Shown piece by piece: positions 1 through 11,671 of a DNA stretch of 64,000 nt. Source of the DNA: Tremella fuciformis (taxonomy: Eukaryota; Basidiomycota; Tremellomycetes; Tremellales; Tremellaceae); the NCBI GenBank assembly GCA_032768795.1, contig CP136495.1, positions 1,924,501-1,988,500 on the forward strand, read 5' to 3'. The notes under the pieces were generated by a model. It was given only the letters and a program-made list of their open reading frames with translations, was not told the origin of the DNA and did not search any database. The translations under genes and the position numbers were made by a program. Every line of letters starts with the position of its first letter. The first letter of the stretch is position 1.

Positions 1-2
1 GG

Positions 3-890
3 CGCAGCTGGGCGCGGTCGCAGCGCAAGATGATAAGCAGCGGCGTGGACAGCGATGGGGACCCCACGACGCCGACGTGGCGCGAGAGGAACCTCTCGCG
101 GCTGGACGAGTATGTGCGCGAGAGCATTCGGGGGGTGCGGGCGCGAGGGGAGGGCGGGGCGCGGTGGGGTTTGCTGCAGGGCATGTTCGACACGATTGAT
201 GGTTCAGTCGAATCGGAGGACCGACCCCAACGACCCCAGACTGAGTCCGTGGGCGCAGAATCGGCCGACGACTATCGCACGCAAACCGTCGAGATGCGAC
301 AGCACGCCGTGCGTACAGACCTCGAGGGGGATGTCGTCACTATGCGGTCGGCGGTCGACAGGACGCACCACAAGTTCTGCTCGTCGGTATGGTGCCCCGG
401 GTCGCGCTCCTTGGGAGAGGCTATGGCGCAGGGACGAGAGATGTCGGAAGACGATTTGCACAGCGGGAGGCGATGCAGGCCCGACTTGGAATGGCCGTTT
501 GCGCGAGACGAGCGCGGGACGGTGATCGAGTTGCATCCGCAGCAGATGAGGCCGAGCGATAGCGAGGCCGGCGGGCGCAGCGAAGCGAGCCGCAGTGAGG
601 CGCGTCCGAGCGGTAGCGGGAGGAGTGCTGGGGGGAGAGGGAGTGGGGAGGAGGGCGAGTCCGACTCTCGCTCCAACTCTCGAAGCCCACGCCGACTGGG
701 CATTCCCACCGGTTTATCAAGCCGCCCGACCAGCCTGTCGCCCTCGCCTGCTCCTGCCAGACGATGGCTATCTACGCCCGCGTGGGTGCGGGAGGTCCAG
801 CGGCGCACGGAGGGCTTGTCCCTGCGAGAAGGACCGACCGAGTCGAACGACGAGCGTCAGTCAGATAGCGAAGCCGCTTCCAGCAGCTAG
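3..890 (+). CDS. C-terminal part of an unidentified protein, cut by the window edge
   Basis: The frame is open from the first bases of the window to a TAG at 888-890, with a first internal ATG at position 30. No stop lies upstream, so this is probably the last exon of a gene that starts outside the window. The first 60 residues look structured and charged (for example RLDEYVRESIRGV and GLLQGMFDTIDG). The remaining 200 are rich in Ser, Arg, Glu and Gly, low in complexity and probably disordered. No catalytic motif or membrane segment is visible and I do not recognise the protein. It converges on the LUFS-domain gene that ends at 1380. Confidence 0.5.
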   Translation, partial: RSWARSQRKMISSGVDSDGDPTTPTWRERNLSRLDEYVRESIRGVRARGEGGARWGLLQGMFDTIDGSVESEDRPQRPQTESVGAESADDYRTQTVEMRQHAVRTDLEGDVVTMRSAVDRTHHKFCSSVWCPGSRSLGEAMAQGREMSEDDLHSGRRCRPDLEWPFARDERGTVIELHPQQMRPSDSEAGGRSEASRSEARPSGSGRSAGGRGSGEEGESDSRSNSRSPRRLGIPTGLSSRPTSLSPSPAPARRWLSTPAWVREVQRRTEGLSLREGPTESNDERQSDSEAASSS

Positions 891-1379
891 ATCATAGATG
901 CGTGATTAGTAAACAGTACTCGGTAATCAGTAGAGGAGACAGTATCGATGCACGCATGAGCACAGAGAGTGGACATCAGCGCAGCGCCGCACGCAATGCA
1001 TATGCATGCAAGTCGGCCGTCCGTGCAAGAAGAAACAAGACACACCTCCATCCCTCTGACCATACCTTGACCTTGAAAACTAGCAGAGAAACAAGCGGAA
1101 AACAGAAAGAGCAAAACAAGATCCGGCACGATGCAGATGCGTGAAAGAGTGTCGCGTGTCGATTGAGAGTTATGAGTAAGCGTATGAATGGCGTGGTGCG
1201 TTGGAAAAATGGGTTGATGTGGTCGGTCGATCGAGAACGAGCGAGTGAGCGGGTGGCCGGGTATGCGACGAGGTCCGAGGGGGGTATAGGTCGTCTAGGT
1301 GAGAAAAGTAGGGATACAACTGTGGCCAACATTCGCCATCGTGGGCATTACTTTTTCCGTTGGATCGAAGGGAGGAGGA
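891..1379. other. intergenic, between convergent genes
   Basis: About 490 bp between two convergent stop codons. It should hold both 3' untranslated regions. I see no conserved ORF or RNA gene in it. Confidence 0.5.
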
Positions 1380-4300
1380 CTACGCCAGGCCCACCTCGCC
1401 GCCATCACCATTATCCTCCAGCTCGGCCAGGTACATGCCGAAATCAAACGTGCCCTCGCCGACGCCGTTAAAGTCCATAAAGTCGAGTCCGTCGGTGCCG
1501 AACGTAAAGTCGCCCGCACCAGGATCAGTGGCGAGGTCCGTGGAGCCATACGACAGGGGCCCGTTCGACCCGGTGCTGAGAGAAGGCACAGAGTCGCCAG
1601 CCTGTCCTTGAACATTTGGCGGCTGCGTCGGGGTAGCCTGAGTTTGCGAAGAGGCTTGACCCTGGACAGGCGTGCTCGATGGCGCAGGGGTCGAGTTGGC
1701 CTGTGGGGCAGAGGGCGGGGACGGCGTGAGGCCATGGACTGTCGTGGAGGCAGGTGCGGACGAGACTTCGGAGATGACGGCGGTGCTGACTTTCGGAGAC
1801 GGCTGGAGAGACTTGGGCGTGGCAGCCTGGGCATCAGCACTGTACTGGGACGCAAGGGTCAGGCATCGGCTGTAACCGAGGTAGCCGAGGTGAAACAAGA
1901 AACTCACCGCCAGATCCTCTTTTGACATCTTTGGCGTCTTGCCAGCTTGCGGCTTGGGCGTAGGCGCTCTCCCAACAGTGGCCGGGCTCTGAGGGGGCAA
2001 CATGGCCCCACCCGCCGCAGGATTACCCGCACCAGCGCCAGCACCAGCCTTGCTCTGGGTTCTCTGCAGGTTGATGGTCGTCCGCGGACTCTGACCAATC
2101 TGCGCCGGGGAAGCCGCATCAATGTTGGTCATGGCCGGTGTCTGAGGCATGCCGTTGGCGCTCGAGAGGGTGAGGTTGGAGACACCCGATATGCCCGATA
2201 TCGAAGAGAGCGAACGCATCTGCTGATCCTGATGCATTTTGCGCTCATAGGCGAGCCGATCCGTCTCTTGTCTCCGAAGTGCGGCCTGGACATGCGTATC
2301 GCCCTGCTGGGCCATGGCCATTTGGTGCTGCATCGACTGGGCCTGCTGGGCCTGCTGTTGCTGCTGCAGCACCATGGCCTGTTGTTGCGGCGTCATGGGC
2401 GGTCCGGGGAAAGGAGAAGGGGCGGCCGATCCAGAATTACGCCGCATGCGCTTCCGCTCAGGCGGGGTATTGCCGCGGGGCGTTTCGGACGTCTGCATGG
2501 GCGAAGGGGCAGTCTGCTCTGACGGTGCAGCACCATTCGGCCTGCCAATCAGCACAGACCGACAACTGACAGAGGGGGCATGACACACCGCTTCATCGCG
2601 CCAGAGGTGACTCGCTGATGCGCAGCCTGTTGTTGAGCCTGGGCCTGCGCTTGGGCTTGAGCTTGAGCTTGCGCCTGGGCCTGAGCCTGGGCGACCTGCT
2701 GAGCCTGAGCCTGGGCGTAGGCCGCCGCATGCGCCTGCTGGACCTGCATCTGCTGGAAGAGCTGCTGCTGGGCCAAAGCCTGATTCTGGGCATTTTGAGG
2801 CTGCCCCTGTCCCGGACCCGGCTGCTGCTGACCCGGCTGACCCGACTGGGCGCCCTGCCCGGCGGCAACAGCGGCATTCGAAGCGACCATGGCGCGACGC
2901 TGATTCTCTTGCAGAGTGATCCGGTACTGCTGTACGAGTCGAGATCGGTCGTCCGCGCTCAGCTGGCTCATATCCTTGCCGCCCAAGCCCAGAGTCTGCA
3001 CCGAATGGTTCATGACGCTCGGGACGACAGGACCGATACCCAGTGGCTGGTAATACTGGTTGGCGTGCTGCTGGATCTGCTGAGCCTGCATCTGCTGGGC
3101 CTGCATGTGTTGGAGTTGGGCGTGGGACATCTGCTGGCCGCCGAGGCTGGCCGCGTGTTGCTGTTGCTGCTGCTGTTGGGCAGCGGCGACCTGCTGCGCC
3201 TGATGATGCTGCTGATGCTCTGCCAGAGACTGCTGAGCGCGTTGCTGCATGGCCTGCGCCTGCGCTTGAGCCGCCAGCATCTGCTGCTGCTGTTGGTGCG
3301 CAAGTTGTTGTTGGGGCGTCATGGGCGGTCCGCCGGGTTGCCCATGCTGACCCTGCATGCCCGGAGCGAGACCATTCACCTGCTGGCCCTGGCCGTTGGT
3401 GGCGGGACTATGCGAGGCCTGCTGGCCAGGGTGGAAGTGCTGTTGCGGGGTGACGGAACGCATGAGCGGATTGGGTTGACCAGGTTGCGGAGGCGTGGGA
3501 CCGTTGACCATGCCGTGCGGTGGAGGCCGCATGTTCTTCTGATGCGGGGAAGGCATGACGCTAGGGTGCGGCTGATGCATCATGTGGGGCGAGGGTGCGA
3601 CGGGCGAGTGGCTCGGTCCAGCTTGGGCATTCGGAGGTGCCGCCAAGGACATTTGCGATGAAGTCTGGTACATCGGATGCCCACCGGGACCGGGGGTCAT
3701 GCCAGGTTGAGGCGGCCGAGGCGGGGCGGGCGACCCCATGCTACTCGGTCCGCCAGGTTGCTGACCGAATCGCTGGGCGGCCGCGGCGGCTGCGGCCTGC
3801 TGTTGTTGTTGCTGATGTTGCTGCAGGAGAGCCTGTTGAGCCGCTTGCTGCTGCGCCTGCGCCTGATGTTGCTGGGCCAGCTGGGCCTGCATTGCGGGCG
3901 TTAGACCGTTCTGCTGCTGCGGTTGTCCTTGCTGAGCCTGTTGAGCCGCCTGCTGAGCCTGAGCGGCTGCCTGCTGTTGTCGGAATTGCAGCATCTGCTG
4001 CTGGGCATTCATATTCTGCTGAGGGGGGTGAAGCCCAGCGAGGATCTGTTGCCGTATGTTTCTCAACCGGTTCATAGTCTGAGATCAGCATTATCCCAGG
4101 ACTCGAGGGTGGGACAAACATCAGTGTAGGCAGCCGATGAAGTCCAAGGACTGGGTCCTTTGCCCCCATTACTGAAAACATCGGTGAACATGGCCCAATA
4201 TCTATTGATCAGCACAATTGCTCGATCAAAGACAGCGACAGTCAACTCACTCAGACAGCAGACCCTGGCGGACATTGATCGGGACCGTCTCTTCTCCAAG

Positions 4301-5339
4301 ACCAGCTTCAGCGTGTAATTGCGCAGCAGAGGCAGGCATGTTATTCTTGACCAAAAAGTCGTGAATATACAACTTGAGCCTATCTCATCAGCCGGAGACG
4401 CAGCGCTCATCGACAAACTTACAGTAAATCCGTATCTGGCCGTACTTGACCACCGGTCATTTGAGGCTGGACACCGCTGCCCATGCGCGCCATGGCATAG
4501 GCATCGCCAAACTCGCCCTGAGGCTGGCTCGGCATGCCATTGACACCCGGCTGAGGCTGATTGACCTGCTGCGGCGTCATCTGCTGCATCTGCTGCTGCT
4601 GCGCTGCCTGCTGGGCCATGGCAGGGTGCGGGTACGGATGTTGAGGGGGCCTTGCCTGGGGGTGCGGAGGGGGCTGACGGATCTGGGCAGGCGAGGGACC
4701 GCCAGGCGGTTGCTGCATGCCCGGCTGACCGGGCGGCTGGGGTGCATGGGGGTACTGTTGAGGATGTACGGCGCCTGGTCCATTGACGGGGAACTGATGT
4801 GCCAGATGCGGCGAGGGAGACGGGTGATGTGGCGAAGGAGGGATGGCGGCTCGTTGAGCTTGAGCTTGCGCTTGTGCTTGAGCCTGTGCTTGTGCTTGAG
4901 CCTGCGCCTGGGCTTGTGCTTGAGCCTGAGCTTGCGCCTGAGCTTGAGCCTGGGCTTGCGCCTGAGACTGAGCAGCAACGGCGACGGCCTGCTGTTGAGC
5001 GGCTATTTGCTGTTGCTGTATTTGACGCTGCTGGGCGAGCGCCGCGGCCTGCTGGGAAGACATGGCGACGGGGCCCATGCCCTGTATAGTGGTCTGCTGA
5101 GGCGGCCTGACCTGGGCATAGGGATGCGCGTAGCCCTGCGGGAGACCGCCCATGACGCTGACGCCGCCGACGGGCCCTACCGATACGCCGGCAGGCATGG
5201 AGGGGCCGGGCTGGGATTGTTGCATGCCGAGATGGGGATGTTGGGGGTGCTGGATGTGCGGCGAGGGCCCCGGATGGGTCTGCGGTAGAGGAGGCGGAGG
5301 ATGGGGCAAGGCCATGGCCAGGTATCTGGGGATGAGCAT
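1380..5339 (-). CDS. LUFS/LisH-domain transcriptional regulator, Gln-rich (Flo8/Som1-like)
   Basis: Five exons can be built: 5339-4423, 4379-4251, 4201-4120, 4078-2589 and 2541-1380. Introns are 41-49 bp and the total is 1260 codons. The conserved core is at about residues 306-376. It begins with a LisH-type helix pair (IHDFLVKNNMPASAAQLH), continues GLLSEYWAMFTDVFS and ends near MNRLRNIRQQ. This is the LUFS pattern of LUG/LUH, Flo8 and SSDP proteins, which in fungi control adhesion, filamentation and development in the nucleus. The core is flanked by long Gln, Pro and Ala-rich tracts typical of activation domains. A 63-nt in-frame stretch near 1903-1841 has a perfect GTGAGT donor and a CAG acceptor, so it may be an intron. 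The start is uncertain because the frame stays open further upstream; ATG 5339 is the first before the proline-rich head. A GTGAGT at about 5566 suggests an intron in the 5' leader. Confidence 0.75.
4857..4972 (-). repeat. Ala-Gln dipeptide-coding microsatellite
   Basis: Hexanucleotide-like repeats of GCTTGAGCCT type encode about 19 Ala-Gln dipeptides in the LUFS-domain gene. Such tracts change length easily by slippage. Confidence 0.8.
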
Positions 5340-7257
5340 TGGGCGGGTGGGGGGGGGGGGGGGGGGGAGGGGGGTGATGGTGGTGGTGTGGGGGGCTGGA
5401 TGGTAGATGGCAGCGATGGAGGATTTTCGCGAAAAGAGGCAAGTTTTGTGCCCCGTCGCACGGGATCCGCCGTGTTCTCTCCCCGAAGAGGGAGGGTGAG
5501 GAGAGACCGAACGGTGAGGCGGGGGAAACGTGTTGGTGGTGTGGGCACGAGGGAGACGCGACTCACCAGGCCAAAGACCTCGCCACTCCACGCTCGACCT
5601 CCACGACTGATCCGTCCGACAGGCAGGCGGCAGTATCCCTCGACTCCTGCGCAATCCGTTATCCGGGGTGCCCTCCTGTCCCGGGGAGAGGCGGGTGTGC
5701 GGGCAGCGAGGCACGTGTCCAGCGGTGTACAACACCGGGTTCACAAGATACACAGAAGAGCCAGCACCGGTGAGGATGGCAATGGCGATGGCGATGAATC
5801 CAGTTCTTGATGCGGGAGGATGGGCGTTTGAGTCTGCGTTCGAAAGGCAGTCAAAGGAACGGGGATGTCTGGGTATCGCCCGGCGGTGTTGTCGTCGGCG
5901 GCGATGACAGGAGACGAGACAGTCTGGCCGAGTCGGGTCTCCAAACGCCTGTCTGTGGATTGCACGACTGGGACAAGCTGATCGGCGCGACTTGGGGTGT
6001 CGATTCCGTGTCGTGAGTCGCGTCGGTCGACGGGTGCCGGCGAAGGCGACAAGCTCTTGTGTTAGGAGATCCAGCGGTGGGACGAGCAAGATGAACAAGA
6101 GGTGAGAGGGATGATCGCCAACGAGCAAGGTCGCGAGCGAGCGGGCGGGGCCACAACAAGCAGCAAGCAGCAGCAGCGGACAGCGAGCAAGGTGCAGTTG
6201 GCGGAATTGTCCGGAAACGCTACGCTTCCCACTTCTCTCGGACGTCGTCGACCCTATAAGCGTTTGGATATTTGGGCGGAGGTGAAGGCGCGTTGAGGCG
6301 CAGAGAGGTGAAGTCGGGTGTCGAGGCAAGTGAGACTGGTGAGGTTGAGACAGGTGGTGAGGGTGAGGGTCGGGTCGTGATTCGTTCCTAGCGATGGATG
6401 ATAAGGGTTGACCGTCCGTCCGCAAAATGCAACAGGTACTCGTACCCCGGAGTCGGGGTCGAGCAAGCTCGCGTCGGAGATCGACAATGCTTATAGCAGT
6501 GGCGAGGCGATACCGTCAAGCTCGACAGTCGAAAGCTGAGCTCGAAGATGGGGATGAAAAGTCGTGACGATCCGCTCGTTGTAGTTGAAGAGACCAACAA
6601 CCCCTCTCGGCAAGATTCAGCCTGGTCTGCGCAATCGCGGCGAGCTTTCCTCCAGCGGCTCTTCTCCGTGTGGTGAGGTGGTTGTACCACCGTTTCCCGC
6701 GTCGTCGCCGTCGCTCGCCGTGGCTGTCGAGGAGGTATGCAGAGGAGTGGGAGGTGGGATGGGATGGGTGGTGACAGGCGACGAAGAGAGAGACAACCGT
6801 CGGGAATTCAGGGTCAGGGTCAGGTGGCATTAGACCAGTCTTAGCATTAGTCCGATTTGATACTAATCGGTTCCTAATCTCATTAGTAAATGTCGGGGAA
6901 GGTTGATGCCCGGAGGCAGTCTGCAGCCGCGGCGTATCGGCATTACCCCTCCCTTGGAAGATCACCTCCATCACCATCACCACCTCACATCTCACATGCA
7001 TGACTACCTCTACTTGCTACACCAGCTACATGCCATATCCCCCTACTATATACCAGCTGCTATACTGTTAAGTACCATGTTGTGTAGTGGTGATTTCGCG
7101 TCATTGGTCCGAGATGATCGCCGCCGTAAATTACCCCATGCGGCAACTTTTCATTTTACTCTTTCACCCAGAACAGCCTAAATCCCGGGGCTCACTTCCA
7201 TGTCAAAGTGGCACCAACTATGAGTACTCTGGAGTAGCTGGGGGAGTAGAATAGGAG
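5340..7257. other. long intergenic and 5' leader region
   Basis: About 1.9 kb between the start of the LUFS-domain gene and the end of the RSC9-like gene. It probably holds the leader, a leader intron (donor near 5566 on the minus strand) and the promoter of the LUFS gene. Open frames here are low in complexity and I do not call them genes. Confidence 0.5.
5349..5367. repeat. poly-G run of 19
   Basis: A 19-base G homopolymer just upstream of the proposed start of the LUFS-domain gene. Length may vary or be mis-sequenced. Confidence 0.8.
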
Positions 7258-9546
7258 TCACCACCCCCACGCCTCGCTCAGATACTGCCCCACGCCGCAC
7301 ATGTTGTCCTCGACCACACGCCCGATCCCACGCTCCACACTCTCAAACCCACGTCGCGCACGTTCACGCTCAGCAGACGTCAGTCCCTCCTCCTCCCGAC
7401 CAGCCTTTTCCTCCTCCTCTTCCTCCTTCATCACGCTCGGAGGGATCGGCAGTCCGAACCGCTCTTCCATCAGGTGACGCCGTTTGGCCTCTTGTCGCTC
7501 AGGGGCAGCGAGGGCCATCTCCACACGCAAGACACGCGCCAGATTGCGGATCACCAAAGCCGCGAGGAATGGGATGCCCGTGGGAGAGTTTTTCGCGTCG
7601 ACCGGTGTCACGTGGCCGTTGACCATGAGCCGGGTCGACTTGGGCAGCGGCGGGACCGGGCGGTGGGTGACGTCGTGCAGCGATTCGACGGCTTCCGGCG
7701 CGGAGAGAGAAGGGTGCGATGTCACGTATTCGGGCACGGCGGGCCGTTGCAGGACGGGCGTGTGCGTGAGGACGTGCGAGGTGGTGCACGGGGAATGATG
7801 GCAGTTTGCCCAGCCGCAGGTCTTGGGCATGGGGGTGAGGTGTGCCGAGAGGACATGGTTGAACAGACTGGTCGGGGAGGTGGGGACGGTCGAGGATCGG
7901 CATCCCCGCCAGAGGCACACGAAGCGGTCTTCCTCTTCTGCGTCATGTCAGCAACCTTCCTACCCCTGCCCAAAAGATATCGTCTGACCGGACCCCTTCC
8001 TGAATCCTATGCCAGCAATGACAAACTTCTGCGTGCCGTCCTGCGCGGTCCAGACCCGCGCACTGGACCCGGGGAAAGCAAAGTTGACATTCTTGATGAC
8101 CTCGGAAGCGCTGAGCATCTGCTCGACCGCATTGGGGTTTCCGAAAAAGTCGCGGTACGCATGCCAGAAGGTGACCTGGGGGAGGTGGGCGTTAGACGAG
8201 TAGACAAACGTCTCGTGCATCCTGCGTCTCAGCTCGACCCCATTTGGCACACTGCACACTTACCATTGTACCGATCTGAGGGGCTCGCGCATCTGATACA
8301 GCCGCTTCTTGACGTTGGTCGCCAGGACCGGGGGCTTGTCGCCCACTTCCACCACCCACCCTTGGCCATTATGCGCGCGCATGACCGCCTGCGCCCTCTC
8401 GCGGTCGATGGCCCTGCGCCTGACGGCGTCGTCGGCCTGCGCACCCGTGCCCGCCGGGTTGCGCAGCGCGACAGCGTGGTGCTCCTTGGGCGGGTCAAAG
8501 GCCGCCTGGAACGGGCGCGCCGAGTGCTCGAGCAGGATCGTCAGGCCCTTCAGATGCCTCGGGAACGCCGGGTCCGCAAGCATCGCGCGGGCCGTCTGCG
8601 CGTTCTGCGTGAGCGAAATGAGCAGATCCAGGGCCATCTCGAGGATCTTGGTCGACGAGAGCGTGACGAGCATCATGAGGTGGTCCACGACCGCCGCGTC
8701 GATGGGCGGCGCGGCGTCCCGCAGGGCCTGGGCGGAGATGAGCAGCGGCAGTAGGGCGAGGATCATGGCCGTGTCGCGCGTGTGGAGCAGCAGGGCGGGC
8801 AGCACCGCGCCGACGACGCGCATGGGGATCTCTTTCGGCGGTAAGAGCGGGAAGATGGACTGGAAGATGTACAAGATGTGCAGGACGGGCTCGGGGTGGC
8901 GCACGGCGAGGTCGGACAGGAAGGTGAGGGGCAGGGCGAAGAAGCGCTCGAGGAAGGAGACGAGGTGCGCGCGCGCCATGTGCTTGGCGTTGGAGTCGCG
9001 CAGTGAGGCGTTGCGCAGAACCTGCAGGCAGTCGCACGCCCTGCGCCGAGTGGCGGGGTCGCTCGTCCAGCTCGGCAGCGCCCCGAGGGCAGTGGCGTCG
9101 CGCTTGCGCTTCTTGCTCCCCTCGACTTCTCCTCCGCCTTCTCCACCTTCTCCGGATGCGGCTTGGCGTCCCTCTACGAGGGCCTGGTACGCCGCCTCGC
9201 GCTCGAGCTGCTCGACCCAGCGCTCCGGCCACCGCTGCAGCACCAACACGCTGTCCACCCATACCGAGACGTCAAAGTGCTCCAGCAGCTCATGGCTGCC
9301 CGCGACGAGCCGCGGGAGTGCCCAGTCGACCTCGGCGGGTATGTCAGAGCGCAGGCAGAGGAAGAGCCGGTTCTTGGCGCCCTGGTGCAGTTCGGCGGGG
9401 AACGGCGAGTAGTGCGTCTGGGTCGGCCGGGTCTGGCCGCCACCGCCGCTGCTGGATCCCGCCGGCGTCGGCGAGGGGCGTTGGGTGGATGAGGAGGGCT
9501 GGGAGGGGAGCGGAGGGGCGGCGGAGCGGGCGAGGGTTGTGGTCAT
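7258..9546 (-). CDS. RSC9: RSC9-like subunit of an RSC/SWI-SNF chromatin remodeller
   Basis: Three exons (9546-8264, 8221-7989, 7937-7258) with introns of 42 and 51 bp give 731 residues. The N-terminal half is helical and repeat-like, including ILEMALDLLISLTQNAQTA, as in the armadillo-like part of Rsc9/ARID2 proteins. An RFX-type DNA-binding segment follows (TFWHAYRDFFGNPNAV to FVIAGIGFR, about residues 430-510). A C-terminal zinc-finger-like segment has CLWRGC, FNHVLSAHL and CGWANC. RSC slides and evicts nucleosomes at promoters in the nucleus. I see no N-terminal ARID domain, which some family members have. It is the last conserved gene before the orphan island. The assignment rests on domain order recalled from the family and not on an alignment. 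Confidence 0.72.
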
Positions 9547-10102
9547 CTTGACATTGCTGAGAGTGAAGATGAATGAGAATGTAATGGGAAGGGTTGCTTT
9601 GAGCTCGGACGCGTTTGATGGAAATTTGATCCCGCTCCCTCCTACTCTGGCGTCGAATGAGCGGTCGAGATTGCGTCTCTACATTTACATCGGGCCTCAC
9701 AAGGCAGTGTGAAAAGCAATGGGCACCAACAGAGCAGCGCTGACGTGTCCAAATACTCGGACACTGTGTCAAGCGTTCCCCAGCTGCCGACGATTCTCCC
9801 GGCATCGATCACCATATCTAGATGGCTACAATAGCGATTAAATCAACCTCCAGTGAAGAGTGAGAGGACGACGAAGATGTCCTCCCTTTGCGAGCCGCCA
9901 AGATTCGTAAAATCCTAAGAAGCGCTCCTTCGTCAAGCGGCACTAGAACTGTGGATCGCAAAGGACGACCAGCGGCTGAACTCGGAGTATAAGAGCGAGA
10001 TCTCTCGGCCTGCCGCCCTCTTCCAACCTCCCAAGATCGTCCTCTAGGCTGGAAGTACTGATCCAACCTTCAGCTCCGAGTACTCGCCGGCCTCACATCA
10101 GC
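9547..10102. other. promoter region between divergent RSC9-like and family A1 genes
   Basis: About 556 bp with no gene. It serves the minus-strand RSC9-like gene and the plus-strand family A1 gene, and it is the left boundary of the orphan island. Confidence 0.5.
9988..9993 (+). promoter_or_regulatory. TATA box of family A1
   Basis: TATAAG 115 bp upstream of the A1 start codon. The same spacing recurs at several other genes of the island. Confidence 0.6.
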
Positions 10103-10659
10103 ATGTCCAACGACGTTGAAGACGCTCTCACGCTTGTCAGAGTCAAGGACGAGTCGAGCGCGGTCGGGTCAAATCTCACTCCTCAGCACAGCAAGCTCAC
10201 GCGCGCCCCTCAGGCCGTAGCGCGAAGCAACGCTTCGATGCCTGAGAGGCCCTCGATGACGGATATTATAAATTTCGCACGCATGTCATCGGTGAGTCCT
10301 CAAATTTGCCTGATAGAGAGTCGAAGGCTGCACAAAGAAGGCCCCAGGCGGCGCTGACGATATACTGTACTGACGGCTAGCCCCCACCGGGGAGCTCGCC
10401 GCCCTCTTCGGACGTTCTGACGCACGTCAAGAAGATGCAAGCGGAACTGCGGGCCATGGGCGACCCTCACACAGCGGAAGAGAGAGACTGGTTGCAGGAG
10501 ACGAAGACGGCAGTCGATCAGTTGGCCTCTGATATTGATGAAAGGGCTGCTATGAGCGCAGACGCCGGTCTACGTTCGAGGATCCTGGAGCTGAATGAGC
10601 AGATAGCTGATCGTAACATGCTCAAGGGCAGCGTCGGCAGCATGAGCCACAACTTGTAG
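10103..10659 (+). CDS. family A member A1, small helical orphan protein
   Basis: Two exons (10103-10291, 10381-10659) separated by an 89-bp intron encode 155 residues. The N-terminus MSNDVEDALTLVRVKDESS matches the heads of the other family A proteins. The C-terminal exon is a charged helical segment (ERDWLQETKTAVDQLASDI) like the core of A2-A4. The intron before this exon is in phase 0, as in the paralogues, but the first intron of A2-A4 is absent here. No signal peptide, membrane segment or enzyme motif is visible. I do not recognise the family and its function is unknown. Confidence 0.62.
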
Positions 10660-10978
10660 TGTTTCTATACTTTTCTGGTTATCTAATCTCTTCCCATGCT
10701 TTCGTCTCGATTCGCCGTCAGGGCAACGAGGTAGTTTGAAACATAGCATGTATGTGCCTTGGCTCGCGCTGAGCCAATGCCACTTGTCGAAGTGTCACAG
10801 GACCGGCCGGTCGTCGTCTTGTGTGCCCTAGGTGAAGCGTGGCATCGAGTCCTTGGCGTCTCAGACAGTGAAAGGGTGCCGCAGAATGTGATACCGCTGG
10901 ACAACGCTCCTTGATCAACCCGTGCAAGAATCTTGGGCTACAAAGGACGACCGGCGCTCTATTTGGCTCCGCTCGATC

Positions 10979-10985
10979 ATAAAAG
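10979..10985 (+). promoter_or_regulatory. TATA-like box of family A2
   Basis: ATAAAAG about 100 bp upstream of the A2 start codon. Confidence 0.45.
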
Positions 10986-11078
10986 CGAGGCGACTCGTTT
11001 ACCGCACGACTGCCGTTTCTCCACAGCATTCCTGCATCTCGCATTGCGGCTTTGACTACTCACACACCTTGATTCAGC

Positions 11079-11671
11079 ATGTCCCGCCAAGACAGCTCTC
11101 ATAAATCAACACTTGCAGGGACCCTCGCTGGTACTTCCGGCAAGTAGGTGTTGCTTCCCCGCCTGGCGGTCGGGCCGCTTTCAGAGGCTGCTGACTCTCA
11201 GACCCCCAACGGGAATCCCGACAGGTCCTTCGGCCTCTCAAGCCGTATCGACTACACCCCTCACCGGCGGTCTCCGTAGGATGTATGTGCCTCCAGTGAG
11301 TCATCTGGCTTTACAAGGAATTCGTCGAGAGATTGTCGATCGTCCTCGTGCTTGGCCCGGCGACAGCACAAACTGACGGCCAGCTCGAACCGAAGACTAT
11401 GCAGAACCGGCATGTGAGCTCTGACTCCAATGTGACGGACACACATGCGTTTATCGAGCAGATGAAATCGACCTTGAATGACATCCGCGATGCGGGCACG
11501 ATGGAGGACAAAGACTGGTTGAGTAAGCAGAGGACCGAGCTCAAATCAATTCAGTCTGATCTCGGAAGCAAGATCAGACGGAACATGGATCAAAGCTACC
11601 CTTCGGACACCTTTCACGATGTACACGAAAGGGCTTTGAAGCTGAAGACAGTAATTGACAGCCGCAAATAG
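11079..11671 (+). CDS. family A member A2, small helical orphan protein
   Basis: Three exons (11079-11143, 11202-11295, 11384-11671) encode 148 residues. Exons 1 and 2 are 65 and 94 nt, the same as in A3. Exon 2 encodes a Thr/Pro/Gly-rich linker containing SQAVSTTPLTGG, which closely matches SQ-like TQAVSTTAVTGD in A3. Exon 3 encodes a charged helical core with EDKDWLSKQRTELKSIQSD and ends with YPSDTFHDVHERALKLKT. The second intron begins GTGAGTCATC, as in A3 and A4. The protein looks cytosolic or nuclear; the function is unknown. Confidence 0.72.

Noticed and set aside
2618..3661. Long Leu-rich open frame on the plus strand
   Set aside because: It is the antisense of the Gln-rich tract of the LUFS-domain gene and has no independent support.
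6585..7181. Short open frames upstream of the RSC9-like stop
   Set aside because: Low complexity, no shared motif and no plausible splice partners.
8309..9412. Long plus-strand frame opposite the RSC9-like gene
   Set aside because: High GC makes the opposite strand open; the minus-strand product has clear family features and intron logic.
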